From the NCBI GenBank assembly GCA_949752735.1, contig OX457052.1:18090649-18154648 (forward strand): a stretch of DNA of 64,000 nt, read 5' to 3'. The translations under genes and the position numbers were made by a program. The stretch is from Lumbricus terrestris (Eukaryota; Annelida; Clitellata; Crassiclitellata; Lumbricidae). Position 1 is the stretch's first letter. Each line of letters opens with the position of its first letter. Below are positions 25,260 to 37,027 of the stretch, one piece after another. The notes below the pieces were generated by a model. It was not told where the DNA came from. It saw nothing but the letters and a program-made list of their open reading frames with translations, and did not search any database.

Positions 25260-27903
25260 ACTCTCTCTCTCCCTCTCTCCCTCTCTCCCTTTCTCCCTTA
25301 GGCCATCTATGGGCATGAAGCTCCTGTCACTCAAGCAACAGCAAAAACATTAGCTGTCTTGAAGTGTCAAAATCACATAAGTCTGTTATTATTATATTCG
25401 TTTAATGGTAACCAAAACTGAGAGACACACCGCTATCAGGCACAAAAAATTCAATGTTTAGGGTATAGCTATAATGGATAGGTCTACTTCGCAAATCTTT
25501 TCAGCATCAGTCGACAAATCATCAGCAAGCGTCGGCAGTGCCACTACAGCAGAATTTCGATAATGGTCTCATAATAACCTCTTACAAAATTCTGTCATCA
25601 GATAACAAAGTCCTCACCTCAAGTCACCGCGTATGGACCTTGGGCAAGCCCTTCACTCACAATTGCTCAGCGCTTCGGCGTGAAACTCCGCTGCGGTGTC
25701 CGCGCTGCATTCGAGAGCGCCTCTGAGTAGGTAGAGATAGTGAAGGGGCGCTATAACAAGTGCACATACAAGCAAACAAAGACATAACTTTATACAGGTT
25801 GGTAAAAACTCAAAGTTTCTAAAAGTATCGAGTGACATTATTCTGGATAGAGCGGTTTCGTTCATTCAATGAGGATGGATAAATTAGCATTTAAACAGGA
25901 TCCCATGTTAGAAAAGACCCATTGTCAGGCAAGTGCTGCGTGCTATCTGTTTCGTAGACGACGACGGTGATTTTTACTCGTGGCAACCAGTGCAATTTAA
26001 CGTGCGCCAGAAGACGGGAGACATCCAAACCGAAATATCGAACGAGGAAAGTTGCAAAACCCGCTGCGTTCAAAAGAAAGATTGTATTGGGATTGACTGG
26101 CACAACAGAACGGCCGCGTGCCTTCTACTCTACGATTGCAATGCTTCACTCCAATCAGAGACCGGATATCTTCATTGGGAAATCAGAAGATACAAGTCCA
26201 CTCCAATTACCTGTCAAGGTAAGCTAGCCAACACATTGAATTGATTGACTCTGTAATATTGTATTGGAAGCACTATGTAAGGTAAGCGTTAGGTACGCGC
26301 CTTGCTAGATGAACCAGCGACCCGAAAAGAACTCAAAAGTCGCCATCGAAGATTATTTCCACTCTAAAGTGTGAAGGGGACATTAGATGCTTCCGCGCCT
26401 AAGGTATATTTTGAGTAGATCTATACTAACAAGAGCAACATTTAGCAACTGTTGTTAGGCATTACTCACCTAGTCAAAACACATAGGCCTACCAGCAAAA
26501 TACGTCACTGTTACTATAGTGTATATATATATATAAGCCTAACCCTGAGTTTTAACTAAAACAGTGCTTTTGGACTGTTTTTATAATATTAAAAACAAAG
26601 CACTGTTTTAGCACAGTCAGAACACTGTTTTAGTTTTTTTTAAATTGGAAAACTGTTTTCCCACTCCACGATCCGCTGCCCTTTAAGCCCGACCTATCTC
26701 AGTGTTTTTGTGTGCCGCATTTTAGAAGGTCTGTTTTCATGCAGAAAGTTTTAATTAAACTAAGTCGAAAAAGGTTTTAAGATACATTCGTAGACCTAAT
26801 CGTTATTATAATTGTAGAGTATTATTTTCTTAAAAGCGCTTTCGACCTGCTCAATGCTCATAATATCATTGCTAAATTCTTAAGTTGACTCTGTTTTGAC
26901 AAGATGAATTATATATATACACTGTGTCCCAATAAATCGGGGCCCCTTTTTATAATGTGAATAAAACTGGCAAATATTCATCGATTGTCAACATTTCAAA
27001 ACTGTTTTTATCCTGAGATATTTATCTACAAATTGGTAATTTATGAACGGCCCTCACTAAAAAATTACGTCATAATGACGTCATTAATTTACATATCGAA
27101 ACCAAATGTCAACAAAAATCATGGTTTCGGTTGGTGTCTCGGCTCTTGGTAAAACACAAATCCACTTCATAGAACCTGGGGTAAAAATAAATGGAGCTTA
27201 CTACCGGGATTGTTTGCTGTCGGAAAAGTTGTTGCCGGATATCCGGGAATGTTCGGAATATTACACGTTTCAGCAAGATGGCGCTCGGGCCCACCGAGCA
27301 CGTGAAACTGTTGAAATGCTGAAAAGGGAGACCCCGGATACATACCCCCTAATCTTTGGCCACCAAACAGCCCGGACTTAAACCCGGTCGATTACAAGAT
27401 TTGGGAAGTAATGCAAGAGAAAGTTTATAAGACAAAGATCAGAGACATTGAAGAACTTCGTGAACGAATCATTAATGCGTGCACCCATGGGAAGAATTTG
27501 ATCAATTGGTTATTGATGCTGCAATTGGCAAATGGCGAACGCGCCTTGAAGCCTTGTGTTGAAGCCGAAGGCGGACACTTTGAACACACCTTGTAGTATA
27601 ATGTTAGTCAAATTTTAAATAAAATTAAACTGAAATTTATAATTGTGAAATAATATTTAAGGTAGGCCTATATAACGTAGATTTTTTAAAGAAAAAGTTG
27701 TGTTCGGTAGGCCTACTTAACATTTGAATTATCTGATGCAAATGACGTAATTGTGACGTCAATATTCATGCCAGAAACTTAATATTTGAATCAGTGTAAG
27801 ATAATTATCTCAGGATAAAAACAGTTTTGAAATTTTGAAAATCGATTAAGATTTGCCTGTTTTATTCACATTATAAAAAGGGGTCCCGATTTATTGGGAC
27901 ACA

Positions 27904-27943
<40 letters not shown>

Positions 27944-30900
27944 ACTGAATACTATATGTGTATATTATAATACTGAATACTATATATATATATGTATGTA
28001 TATTATAATGCTGAATACTATATATATATGTATGTATATTATAATGCTGAAATAGATGTCGTTCGTCGTTATGAAAATCAGCATCGTAGTAATCAGACGG
28101 TTTCCACGCTTTGTGACTCAAAAGATGATCTGACTACTGGTAAGTTCTGTTATTGCCGCTCTATCTTTAAAGTCGTCGATGTATTAAGGGTCAGTTTTTT
28201 AAACTTGAAGATGTTTATGAATTTAAGTTAAATGTTGTGGTAGATATGCCAATGCATTGAGTTCGACATTGAGGTACTGTAATTCAGTTTGATGTGATGA
28301 AAAAAATTGACTGCGGTCCACCGCTTGGCAACTGTACGGACAAAAGCGATTAGATAGATTTTCATTGCTTTTTTAATTTGACCAATTCGATGATTCAAGC
28401 GGACGTTAATATCCCAGCAGGTTTAATAATGTTTTAGAAAGTAAATATCAATACTGTAAAACGCCTCTAGGCACAGGCGTACGTCCATTGTGGATCAAAT
28501 AGACCAACATGATTACGTTCGTGTTCAGGATAAGGACTCTTCGTCTGTTAAAATCCATGTTGTAATATTAGAATGGTAATTGCATAACTGTCGAGTACCC
28601 TTTCAATAATGATTCATCGTTGGAGCTCACGACTTAACAATAGAAAATCAGTATCAACAAATAACAATAGAAAATCAGTATCAACAAATAACAATAGAAA
28701 ATCAGTATCAACAAATAACAATAGAAAATCAGTATCAACAAATAGGCCTAACAATAGAAAATCAGTATCTAGTAGAATAATCTGCAATCGATTACGAATA
28801 GAGTAGAAAAGCAATCACAAGGTGCATGTCGATCGTAAGGTGTTGGACAACCCATTCTATGAAGTAGGCTATAACCAAAAACAGCTAGACTTCTATAATT
28901 ATGCACCGTGGGAGATTAACATCCATGTGACCCTGTGTATGCAGTGGAGCGAATAAAATATCCGACCGCACAGATTTCGACTGCAACCATAGGGGATGTC
29001 AACTCAACCCACACACATTTCGAAGCTTAAACAGGAAGAAATATATTGACATACAGTGATTTATGAAGCATTTGTTGAAGTCAGGCACAGGGGTCACCAA
29101 CCACCAACTTAGGCCTACGACTTCAGTCTGTTCCTTGTTAGTGTGGGCTCCAAGTTTGACGATGCACATAATATCATGGATGCTGCGGACTCTTTTCGTT
29201 GAATATTTTGTTTCATAGGATAGCCGATCACACTTTGGAATTTCTTTCACCCGATTGCGAAGTTTGAATCCACTGAAGTTTATTTTAAGGATTCCTCGCA
29301 TCAATAACTTATTCTTTTTACTCGTTGCAACAATATAATAATTATTATTACATCTGTACAACAAATATAAATGCGCCAATCTAAATCTGAGTGGCCTTCA
29401 AGCTTGGAAGGTTTCATCTGTCTATAAATAGTTATCAGCTTTTAAACTGTTGGTTTTCCTTAATTGTGCTGAAGGCATCCCTGTATAGATTTTAATTTGG
29501 ACATACTTAGTAAAGTGATTTACTAAGTGACCACCAAACTTCACTTTCATAAATGATTTTAAATGTTTTGAAGGAATCTTTAACCAGTAGGTTATACCAT
29601 CCACAGCGTAGTAGGCTAAACGGTATTGGAAAAATCCTATGCCATCGGTCGCTAATGTTTTAAGAGGCGCTATTGGCTATGACTGCTCTGAAAAAGAAGG
29701 CTGTGATGTTTTGAACTTAGATTGAGATTAATACAGTTATGTTATGTCTGTTTTTACCACCCTGATGTTCAAATTGATGCAGATTTCTGCAACATAACAG
29801 GATGCTTAGGGTAGGGTTATTAACTTGTAACCGCTTGCGAACGTCATGTGAAACTGAGCACGAATATTGCCAGTAGAACGGTATCGGTTTCATGAGGATA
29901 TATTGGCCAAATTGTATTAGATCGTTGGAGGCGTTATTACCAGAGTTATACGTTTAAAAGTGCGATTAGTAACAGTTTTTATATGCCAACTTACTTGTAT
30001 TGTATATTCTGAACACATAATTATTTATTACAATCAGAATTGTCAAAAATCGTTCACGGCATTGTAAGCAAGTAAGTGAGGATATTCCTTATCAAACTAT
30101 TAAACTATCAGCAAGCGCCTACCAGTTTACATGAGAAACAAATAACATAAATATTTATGTAAAGCAATACATCATTTTCAAAATAAAGCTTCTTTTGGCG
30201 AGGGTATCAATTCAAGGAAAGGATTAGATCATGTGATCTGGTTCAAGTTACCCTGTGGGGGAGGAATGAGGTCGTGAAGGATGTGACAATGGTTTTAAGA
30301 GGATAGAGCGGACAGGGCAGAGAAAGCTTTAGAATATAGGCCTAGCTCATCAAGGCAAAGAAAATCCGTAGGGAGTAAGCATGAATGGGTATTCAGGATT
30401 GATGTGATTAAGCCCAATTAAACTTACGGGATATAGGCTTGCATCAATCTGGAAACGTAAGCCCTGATAATTTCATAATACTTTTTAGACTAAGGGGTCA
30501 TTGCGTAATTACGTAACGCTCGAGGGTGGGTGGGTGGGGTCATTGAAAACGTTACGAAACGTTACGGGGGTGGGTGGGTGGGGAGAGCTGAACGTTACGT
30601 AACGCCTTGAAAAAAATTATTAATGAATAATAAATTACAATCGAATGACACTTTAGACAAAATAACGATGTGATCGAAGTTTAAACTTCGTGAGATTGAT
30701 ATAAAATGTAACTGAAGTAGGTCTATATAATTATCGGAAGAAGATACGGCAGCAGACGCCATGGCAGTTACATCATACATGTCGGGTCAACATTATTTGT
30801 GCTTCCGTTTGTGCAAACGGGAAACCGCTGTTCAAATTTTTTGAATCTGTGATAGTTCCACCAACGGAACAACGATGTAGGTCTATTTCCCCTTGGATTC

Positions 30901-31905
30901 CTGACATCGAAGATTCGAGCCACTTTGAAGCATATTTTACTTAGTGGACACGAATCTCAAACATTTTAAATTCGTGCTCAAGAGAACTCATCAATATTTG
31001 TTATTAATAATTATCGAAGTTTGTATGCGCACTTCAAGCTGGCTATTCGGAGGCGCTGAGATCCCGACTGCAGAGCGGACACTGCATCGTAGTTTCACGC
31101 CAAAGCGCTGAGCAATTGCGAGTGAAGGACTTGCCCAAGGTCCCTACGCGGCGACTTGAGGTGGATTCGAAACTGCAGCCCTTCGGCAGCAAGACGACGA
31201 ACATACCCACTACACCACCGCGCCCCACAGACGAAGCAGATAATTAGTTTATCTTAATTTTCATCAATTATTAATGAGCAATTTTGTCTGTGAAACTTTT
31301 CAGCAGTGTGTAAAATTTTATTCTTGAGGTAAAATTTGAGAAAATTGCAATTCAGGCAAGACTGTCATTTATATCAATAAATCATTCTGTATATTTTAGG
31401 TCTAGTCTACTGTCAAATTATAATTCACATGCTATATTAAATTCGCTGTGAAAATATGAATTATGAATATGAATTCGCATGTATAGGCTTAAATCTTAAC
31501 TGATTTTTCGTAACATCGTTACGTAACGCTGGGGAGGGTGGGTGGGTGGGTCAAGGGAAGCGTTACGGAGCGTTACAGGGTGGGTGGGTGGGTCAAAAAC
31601 GGTCATTTTCGGCGTTACGTAATTATGCAATGACCCCTAATGACAATTTCGCTTCTGATTTTCGACTTTGTATAAAGGAATCATTTAAAACCGTGTATAT
31701 ACATTTTTATTTGTAGTTGTAAAAGTCTTGTCTGTACTTTTGGTTGTTACTATCGTGATCATTGCTGGTCTGATATGCAACACATGGAGACTCTATCAGA
31801 ACATACGAAACTGTACATGTCATGTGAAGGATGTTGACTTTGCTCACAAGGTATTGTATCGGAAATTCTATAATATTCTAATATATACTGTGTCTAAATT
31901 AGTAT

Positions 31906-31980
<75 letters not shown>

Positions 31981-32877
31981 CAGTAGCAATAGCTACTGCA
32001 GCAGTAGCAGTAGCAGCAGCAGCAGCAGTAATAATAATAATAATAATAATTATTATTATTATTAATTTTAAATAATAATAATAAATAATAAAATTAATAA
32101 TAAACAATGAATAAATAAATATAAAATAATAAATTAGTAAATTAGTAATAATAAAAATAATAGTAATAAAAAAATCATAAAAATCATTTGTGAAAATAAA
32201 TAAAAAATAAATTTAAATAAAAATATATTAGCTTGTGACCAAGAAATGACAGGCTTTAAGTATCTACTAATCAGCTTATAATTATTTTTGCATAGTTGAT
32301 TTTGTGAAGACAATAATTGAAGTCTCCGAATTTAATACAAGAGCGACCTGCAAGACCTTGAATAACCTTGCCATTCGGGTGAAGCTGTATACGCATGTAC
32401 AGAGACTTTTAGTTTGATCAAGCAGCATGCAGGCTTTGCTGGACGAGGTATAGACCCTGTGATGAATGAATGAATGAACGAATGAATGAATGAATGAGTG
32501 AGTGAGTGAATGAATGAATAAGTGAATGAATGAATAAGTGAATGAATGAATAAGTGAATGAATGAATGAATGAATGAACGACTGAATGAATGAACGAACG
32601 AATGAATAAATGAATGAATAAATGAATGAATGAATAAATGAATGAATGAATGAATGAATACGAACGAGTGAATGAATGAATGAGTGAATGAATGAATGAA
32701 TGAATAAAAAAGCATGTTAATTTTTAACCCTAGGCACAGGAAAATGGATATCAGACTTACCTCGGTACTCCTACTCAACCTGTCGCCGAATATACAGACA
32801 TCGTGAGAAGTTTGCCAACGATTCCGTATGAGAGTGAGACTGTCTATGCTGACATCGATGATGCTCGTCATATCTAA
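21962..32877 (+). CDS. receptor gene R1: type I membrane protein with two PAN/apple-like domains, mucin-like stalk and paired YxxI tail
   Basis: Seven exons, phases 1-1-1-1-1-0: 21962-22049, 23749-23997, 24517-24657, 25958-26218, 28056-28139, 31717-31850, 32734-32877. They total 1101 nt and a 366-residue product without internal stops. Order: signal peptide (1-29); PAN-like 1 (30-112, Cys 59/63/69/81); Thr/Ala stalk (113-159); PAN-like 2 (160-246, Cys 192/196/202/214); linker with NQT glycosylation site (247-274); TM about 278-295; tail with Y325, Y328, Y339 (YTDI), Y351 and Y357 (YADI). PAN/apple modules bind carbohydrate or protein ligands. The YxxI pair with 14 residues between is ITAM-like but wider than the usual 6-12. 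Paralogue R2 keeps every exon, phase and splice site, which supports the model. No TM charge typical of adaptor pairing is seen. Confidence 0.8.
23749..23997 (+). CDS. R1 exon 2: PAN/apple-like domain 1
   Basis: 83 codons, phase 1-1, acceptor GAGTGTAG, donor CAAG|GTAGAA. Core pattern FSWQPVQ, NEDECKTRC, SCIGVDWH, CFLLYDS, GFRHWRITR. The four-cysteine spacing C-x3-C-x5-C-x11-C fits PAN-like folds. Confidence 0.8.
24517..24657 (+). CDS. R1 exon 3: Thr/Ala mucin-like stalk
   Basis: 47 codons, phase 1-1, acceptor CCTTTCAG, donor CAC|GTAAGT. A CAACAG-type triplet repeat read in the ACA/GCA frame gives Thr and Ala, ending TSRATAKKTTTMTADIS. Likely densely O-glycosylated. R2 has 36 codons here, so the repeat varies in length between paralogues. 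Confidence 0.75.
24968..25300. repeat. (TC)n polypyrimidine microsatellite in an R1 intron
   Basis: About 330 bp of CTCTCTCC units, absent at the matching place of R2 (about 40866). The long Leu/Ser open frames across it are artefacts. Confidence 0.95.
25505..25564 (+). other. candidate alternative terminal exon (R1)
   Basis: After acceptor CTTTTCAG, the phase-1 frame reads PSVDKSSASVGSATTAEFR then TAA. The R2 counterpart (41127-41189) reads TLDTSSSASVGSATTAEFR then TGA. If spliced after the stalk exon it would end a secreted form with one PAN domain and the stalk. No polyadenylation signal was recognised, so this is tentative. Confidence 0.3.
25613..25785 (+). mobile_element. SINE, 5'-truncated (R1 intron)
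   Basis: Body and tail of the tRNA-derived SINE without boxes A and B. Same position as 41236-41392 in R2, so inserted before the duplication. Confidence 0.8.
25958..26218 (+). CDS. R1 exon 4: PAN/apple-like domain 2
   Basis: 87 codons, phase 1-1, acceptor GTTTCGTAG, donor CAAG|GTAAGC. Core pattern FYSWQPVQF, NEESCKTRC, DCIGIDWH, CLLLYDCNAS, GYLHWEIRR, ending ITCQ. NRT and NAS are possible N-glycosylation sites. Confidence 0.8.
26920..27906 (+). mobile_element. Tc1/mariner-type transposon, internally deleted
   Basis: TIRs begin CACTGTGTCCCAATAAATCG and extend imperfectly for about 100 bp (AATGTGAATAAAAC, AAAACTGTTTTTATCCTGAG on both arms). A TA dinucleotide flanks both ends. 987 bp. It sits in R1 only; the R2 intron at about 42480 lacks it, so it arrived after the duplication. 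Confidence 0.9.
27106..27596 (+). pseudogene. mariner-type transposase, C-terminal remnant
   Basis: Two overlapping frames give the C-terminal half of a DD(E/D) transposase: MVSVGVSALGKT, YTFQQDGARAHRA, then after a frameshift PPNSPDLNPVDYKIWEVMQ. The N-terminal DNA-binding half and the first catalytic Asp are missing. Inactive. Confidence 0.85.
27907..28050. repeat. (TA)n and TATATTATAATGCTGAATAC tandem expansion
   Basis: Runs of TA and about four copies of a 33-45 bp unit containing ATTATAATRCTGAA, the same word that carries the R1 exon 5 acceptor. R2 has a single copy. Confidence 0.8.
28056..28139 (+). CDS. R1 exon 5: linker
   Basis: 28 codons, phase 1-1, donor CTG|GTAAGT. Reads DVVRRYENQHRSNQTV then STLCDSKDDLTT. 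In R2 the same frame stays open beyond the donor with more cysteines (GKFCYC), so an extended exon is possible there; in R1 that extension is broken by small deletions. Confidence 0.6.
28471..28579 (+). other. candidate extra tail exon (R1 copy)
   Basis: After acceptor CGCCTCTAG an open frame reads HRRTSIVDQIDQHDYVRVQ and stops at 28577. The R2 copy at 43375-43474 reads DQNDYVRVQ and ends NPYVA. DYVRV is a YxxV motif. The start phase (2) does not match the phase-1 exon upstream, so it may be a relic or an unrecognised alternative. Confidence 0.25.
28636..28771 (+). repeat. 27-bp minisatellite x5, one unit with a GGCCTA insertion
   Basis: Unit AACAATAGAAAATCAGTATC plus AACAAAT. The last junction has AATAGGCCTAACAATAG where the others read AATAACAATAG. 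R2 has a single diverged unit at about 43530. Confidence 0.9.
30494..31637. mobile_element. Harbinger-type TIR element with G-rich subterminal direct repeats
   Basis: TIR GGGGTCATTGCGTAATTACG against its complement at the right end, flanked by a 3-bp TAA target duplication. The empty site is present in R2 at about 45430. A TAA target fits PIF/Harbinger. Contains a SINE and no transposase. Confidence 0.8.
31029..31229 (-). mobile_element. tRNA-derived SINE, near full length
   Basis: Minus-strand copy with box A/B region (complement of CCACTACACCACCGCGCCCC and GGATTCGAAAC) and tail CTTCAAG/GAGGCGC at the left. Nested inside the Harbinger-type element, hence younger than it. Confidence 0.85.
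31717..31850 (+). CDS. R1 exon 6: transmembrane segment
   Basis: 134 nt, phase 1-0, acceptor TTATTTGTAG, donor AAG|GTATTG. VLSVLLVVTIVIIAGLIC spans the membrane, then NTWRLYQNIRNCTC starts the cytoplasmic side. Confidence 0.8.
31897..32110. repeat. (AGT)n and (AAT)n trinucleotide microsatellite
   Basis: AGT run, then mixed GCAGTA and (ATA)n, in the R1 intron before the tail exon. The R2 counterpart (45712-46000) has a different internal order. Confidence 0.95.
32461..32707. repeat. (TGAA)n tetranucleotide microsatellite
   Basis: About 245 bp of TGAA with TGAG, CGAA and TAAG variants ending 27 bp before the R1 tail exon. R2 keeps only about 85 bp (47406-47490). Confidence 0.95.
32734..32877 (+). 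CDS. R1 exon 7: tyrosine-based tail
   Basis: 47 codons plus TAA, phase 0, acceptor TTAACCCTAG. Motifs GYQTYLG, AEYTDIVRSL, IPYESE, TVYADIDDARHI. Confidence 0.8.
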   Translation, partial: AQENGYQTYLGTPTQPVAEYTDIVRSLPTIPYESETVYADIDDARHI

Positions 32878-33049
32878 ACAGTCGATCGACGACGAACTAA
32901 GAATATCGATGAATTATATAACAGAAAATGTACAAACAATGTATGTTCTTGTACTGTGCATTGTGCATACGAGGACACACAGTATGCACACAAATATTAT
33001 TATGTGATCTGTTTCATCTTCGATGTATGCATTTTGTCTGTTCACAGAT

Positions 33050-33730
33050 GGATTACTCTAATTCCGTCCCTGTTGGCCTTTGTATCTCCTCTAAAGTCTG
33101 TGCTCAGTGGTGCTGCTAAACGGATTGCCGTCTTTATCGATTCTCCCACATCTCTGCATTCATGACTGAGCAACTTCACCACTTTCTCTTCCCGAATACG
33201 CAATACGCAATTCAAAGTTCTTGCTTTAGTTCTAAGGTCTCAATTAGGTTTTGCTCCGAAGCACCTTTGTTATCACATGCTTCGTCCCTTCTCTGCCAGT
33301 TCGCCACATCCTCTTAGATCCACTTATATTCTTGACCTCTTTGCTCCCCAGGGCTTTTTTAGCGTGCAGTTGTACACAAAATGTGCAGTTCTAAATGTGT
33401 TTGTGCAGTTGTATAGGAGCACTTCTGTACAGTTAAAACTATAGTAAAAAAAGTCATTGTCCCCCGATTGGAAGTAATTTACCATGGAGGACAAGAAAGG
33501 AAGGGGTTGGGCAGTTCTAAAAATTTCTTTAAAACAGCCCTGTTGCTCCCCCGCGTCAGGACACCCAGATGCATTGCTTCTCTATGGAATGGACTTCCGC
33601 CTTCAGTTCGCTCCGCCTTTCCCTCTGGTATTCTTTCATCATCTTTCCATCACCTCAAATCCTGCCTTTTCTCTCTGGGAGCGCTCCATAAAGGCGTGTG
33701 CCGAGAGAAGCATTTTATAAATGGTCATAT
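33050..33730 (+). pseudogene. LINE ORF2 C-terminal remnant downstream of R1
   Basis: Plus-strand pieces read PSLLAFVSPLKSVLSGAAKR and, beyond an inserted MITE, ASLWNGLPPSVRSAF with SSSFHHLKSCLF, the typical LWN.LP..R end of L2/CR1-type ORF2. Shared with R2 (47850-48440), so older than the duplication. Confidence 0.75.
33349..33542. mobile_element. hAT-type MITE (CAGGGCTTTTTT family), copy 1
   Basis: Ends CAGGGCTTTTTTAGCG and AAAACAGCCCTG with a perfect 8-bp duplication TTGCTCCC. Interrupts the LINE remnant. An internally deleted version persists at 48164-48247 in unit 2. Confidence 0.85.
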
Positions 33731-35220
33731 AGGCTGATTATAATACAATACAATTATACATAGGCCTATACATTTTCCTGCAGTCCTGCATTTATATAAT
33801 TCAGTCGAAAGCTCCGCTGTTATTTACTGACGACCTATCCGAAATTCCTACTTATCTATCATACATAGGTCTAAATGTATAGCCTACATGCCTGCTTTCA
33901 TGTAAGATGTGCATCGTATCGGTCTGTTCAATGTTGGCACTAATGGATTTTCAATGGCTTTTCAATGCAACTTGCCCAGTTAACTAAGGCATGCTACAAT
34001 TGCTACATAATTCCTCATGGTTCTAAAAGTTGCCTACAGTACAATCGGTCGCCACATCGTTTTTGCGGTATACAAATACTTGCGTAACCATGCCAGCCGA
34101 ACTTTTGGACTTTAGTTGTCACTGACGGTTGTTTTAGGCTGTAATACTTCTATTTTACTTTACTATGATGGTAACTTGTAACACGAAGCAGTGCAATGTG
34201 TGATTATGTCTAAACATATAAATAAATAGATTATTGGTCTATATGACACTGATTATAAATATCCATGACAGTGATCACTGATCATTATTGTCGCAAAACT
34301 GCTGATTTTACTAATAGAATCTGCGAATAGATTTACAATTGCTCAGTTTGTGTAAATTTTATGTATCGACGCGAATGCGAATTATTATTTCATGTTATTT
34401 ATGGCCATGTCCTGCGCCCCTCTAAATTTCGTAGTAGACCCATAGTTGTATGCTATTTGATCGCAAAGCAGCGTTCGTAGGATATGCGCTTGAAAAAATA
34501 ATTCAGCGAAACCCGCCTTAGTAGCTGTTCTGGCTCCTCTCTCCGGTCTAGGCCTATATGGAACCGAATTCGATCCCCCTCTGAACATCGCAAAACCGGA
34601 AAACCGGAAGTTCTCCTTATGCGGTAGCTAAAGTGGCCATGGTTTTGGAAGCCTACAAACAACAAATAACTGCGTTTGAGGTGCATACATACATACATCC
34701 ATTGCATAAATAAACACAAAGAACTACGCATGCCCTTGCTAAGGATGCAGGGGGAAAATCCTGAAGCATTCGACAATAGCAAATGCTTCTTCGCTATATG
34801 AAATTTCAGATAGCCTATATAATAGACCTAAATTAGTGCCCGGCGCTTGGCTTTCGAGCGACGCTTTAGAAATTTGGAGTTGACGATTACATATAAATTG
34901 GAAATCCTTAACGTATCTGTTCAACTTTCCAGTAACCCAACATAACCAGACAAATCGAAACATAAGTCTTGACTAACAAGAACATGGTCTCCAGAGTATG
35001 AGTTGTCGGAGGTTGCGGTCCAACCCCTCGAGATTTTCTAAAGATGTTGGGGATGGGATCAGAAAACTAAATTTACTCGTGAATCGTCATTATTTGTTGT
35101 TCTCGTGAAACTGTGCAACATATCTATGTTAATTGGATTTTGATTGTTTTTATGTAAAATTTTCTTTCACATCTCTATTTCTTAAAACCTGATTATTTCA
35201 TGCAATTATAATTATATCTG

Positions 35221-35442
35221 CAGTGGCGGCGCTAGGGGGGTTTGGGGGCTAAGCCCCCTACAAGAGGCTCAGCCCCCCTAAAAAAGGGCCATCCGAATTT
35301 TGTACATTAAAATATCCATGTGCACGATTTTCGGCTGACGACTAAAAAAAAGGTCGTCAGATATTTTGACGGATGAAAATGTGAAATTTTCGTCGCGAGG
35401 CTTCAGCCCCCCCCCGAAACTGAAATCCTGGCGCCGCCACTG
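35221..35442. mobile_element. hAT-type MITE (CAGTGGCGGCGC family), copy 1
   Basis: TIR CAGTGGCGGCGCTAGG against CCTGGCGCCGCCACTG, target duplication TATATCTG on both sides. The empty site remains in unit 2 at about 51687 (TATGTCTG once). Confidence 0.9.
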
Positions 35443-36790
35443 TATATCTGTTTGCCGAAATATAGGCTACGTTTATTTTTGGCGCTTAGAGAGAATAGTG
35501 GAGGATGATCATTGATCATTCATTCCAGACATTGGGTTCAGTATTTTAATTGTAAATAGTCAATTATTAGTTCTCACGAATCTGCAGACTACTGCAAAAA
35601 ATTTAAGCGAATGAGACAATTACTGAAAATAAGCGCCAGAGAGAGAGAAATTCTTTGTATTAGCAACACTGTCTAGTCAAACAACCGGACGTCGATGCAC
35701 TTGAAATTCGACCGACGACATGTACACGGAAACTCGGGTAACTGGTAGGTTTATGGCTTATTCAAGAAACCGGATGTTTCATTAGGTCTGAAATTCTTCA
35801 GATCACGAGTTGTGACCTATATGGTTTGGATGATAGTGGGACTATTGTCACATTGGATATTATCATAGCCATTAAGAGGAAACTGGGAAATCGGACTTTT
35901 TAAAGCCTTCCATGTAATCTGGAGTGATTTCAAACCATACTTGTGATCCATCTAAAACCTTGTTATGTTTTGCTATGTTAATGGCACAAAATAACGTTTC
36001 TGAAGCAGAGTAACTGTTAATCACATCCTTAAAAGCAAATGATTCTTAAGTCGGGATGAATAAGTAGAAATCCATGCAGCGTTATATTCGGAAGACTATA
36101 TAGACCTAATTATTCATAACCATAGCCATAAATTTTATTGAACCCAGGCAATAATAATCAATATATGACATCGAGAATCAAGTATATTAGACCAAGAACA
36201 AGGGATCAAAGGACTGCAACCTTAATGAATCTGGGTTCTGCTAGTGGGTCACCTGTAACAATTAAATAAAGTTTGGCAGAGTTGGTACTAACACAAGTTA
36301 CAGTAAAGCATAATTCGTAACTAGTTAACTAAGTTTAATTAATTTAACGAGTAGTCTACTATGCGATCTGAGTAATGAACTGAGATGGGAGTCTTATTTT
36401 AAAGATCGAGATGGTATAGTTAAGTTACGTAAGGTGGGAGGTAGGCCTATAATGTTCCAAGGGGTCCAATGCATTTTAATGAAGACATTCGAAAATTTGT
36501 CATCGCAAAAGTCACTGCTATTATTTGCAGTTGAACGTAGGCCATACAGGATAGGAGTTTAGGATAGAGATGGCAGTGAACTATACTCACATCCTTTGAT
36601 TCTTAAGCCGGGATGAATAAGTGGAAACACAAGCAACTTTATAATCGGAAAACTATATAAGTAATTAATTATTCATGACTGACTTTATCCTGCATAAGCC
36701 CACTTGGCTGTTAAAGACCGTAGAGTGGCACGATCAAACAAAATCCATGATGGTATAATGCTGTAACTGTTAAAAGATTCATCTTGTAGC

Positions 36791-37027
36791 CAGTGGCGGC
36801 ACTAGGGAGTCTAGGAGCTAAGCCCCTCTTATAAAAGATAATCCGGGGACTAAGCCCCCTTTAAAAAGGCCATCCGGGGTCTTTTTACATGCAAATCTGA
36901 AATATGTTCACGATTTTTTTGACCGAATAACTAAACAAAGTCGTCAGAAATCTTGGCGGATGAAAATGGAAAATTCCCCCCCCCCGAGTATTCAGCCCCC
37001 AAAACTGAAGTCCTGGAGCCGCCACTG
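36791..37027. mobile_element. hAT-type MITE (CAGTGGCGGCGC family), copy 2
   Basis: TIR CAGTGGCGGCACTAGG against GGAGCCGCCACTG, target duplication CTTGTAGC. Same internal words as copy 1 (GTCGTCAGA, GGATGAAAAT). Confidence 0.9.

Noticed and set aside
24912..25353. Ser/Leu-rich and Arg/Glu-rich open frames
   Set aside because: Artefacts of the (TC)n tract; absent from the R2 counterpart.
28636..28771. CRISPR-like repeat array
   Set aside because: Contiguous 27-bp minisatellite without unique spacers, in a eukaryotic intron.
31043..31228. 61-codon minus-strand frame
   Set aside because: Lies entirely within the SINE at 31029-31229.
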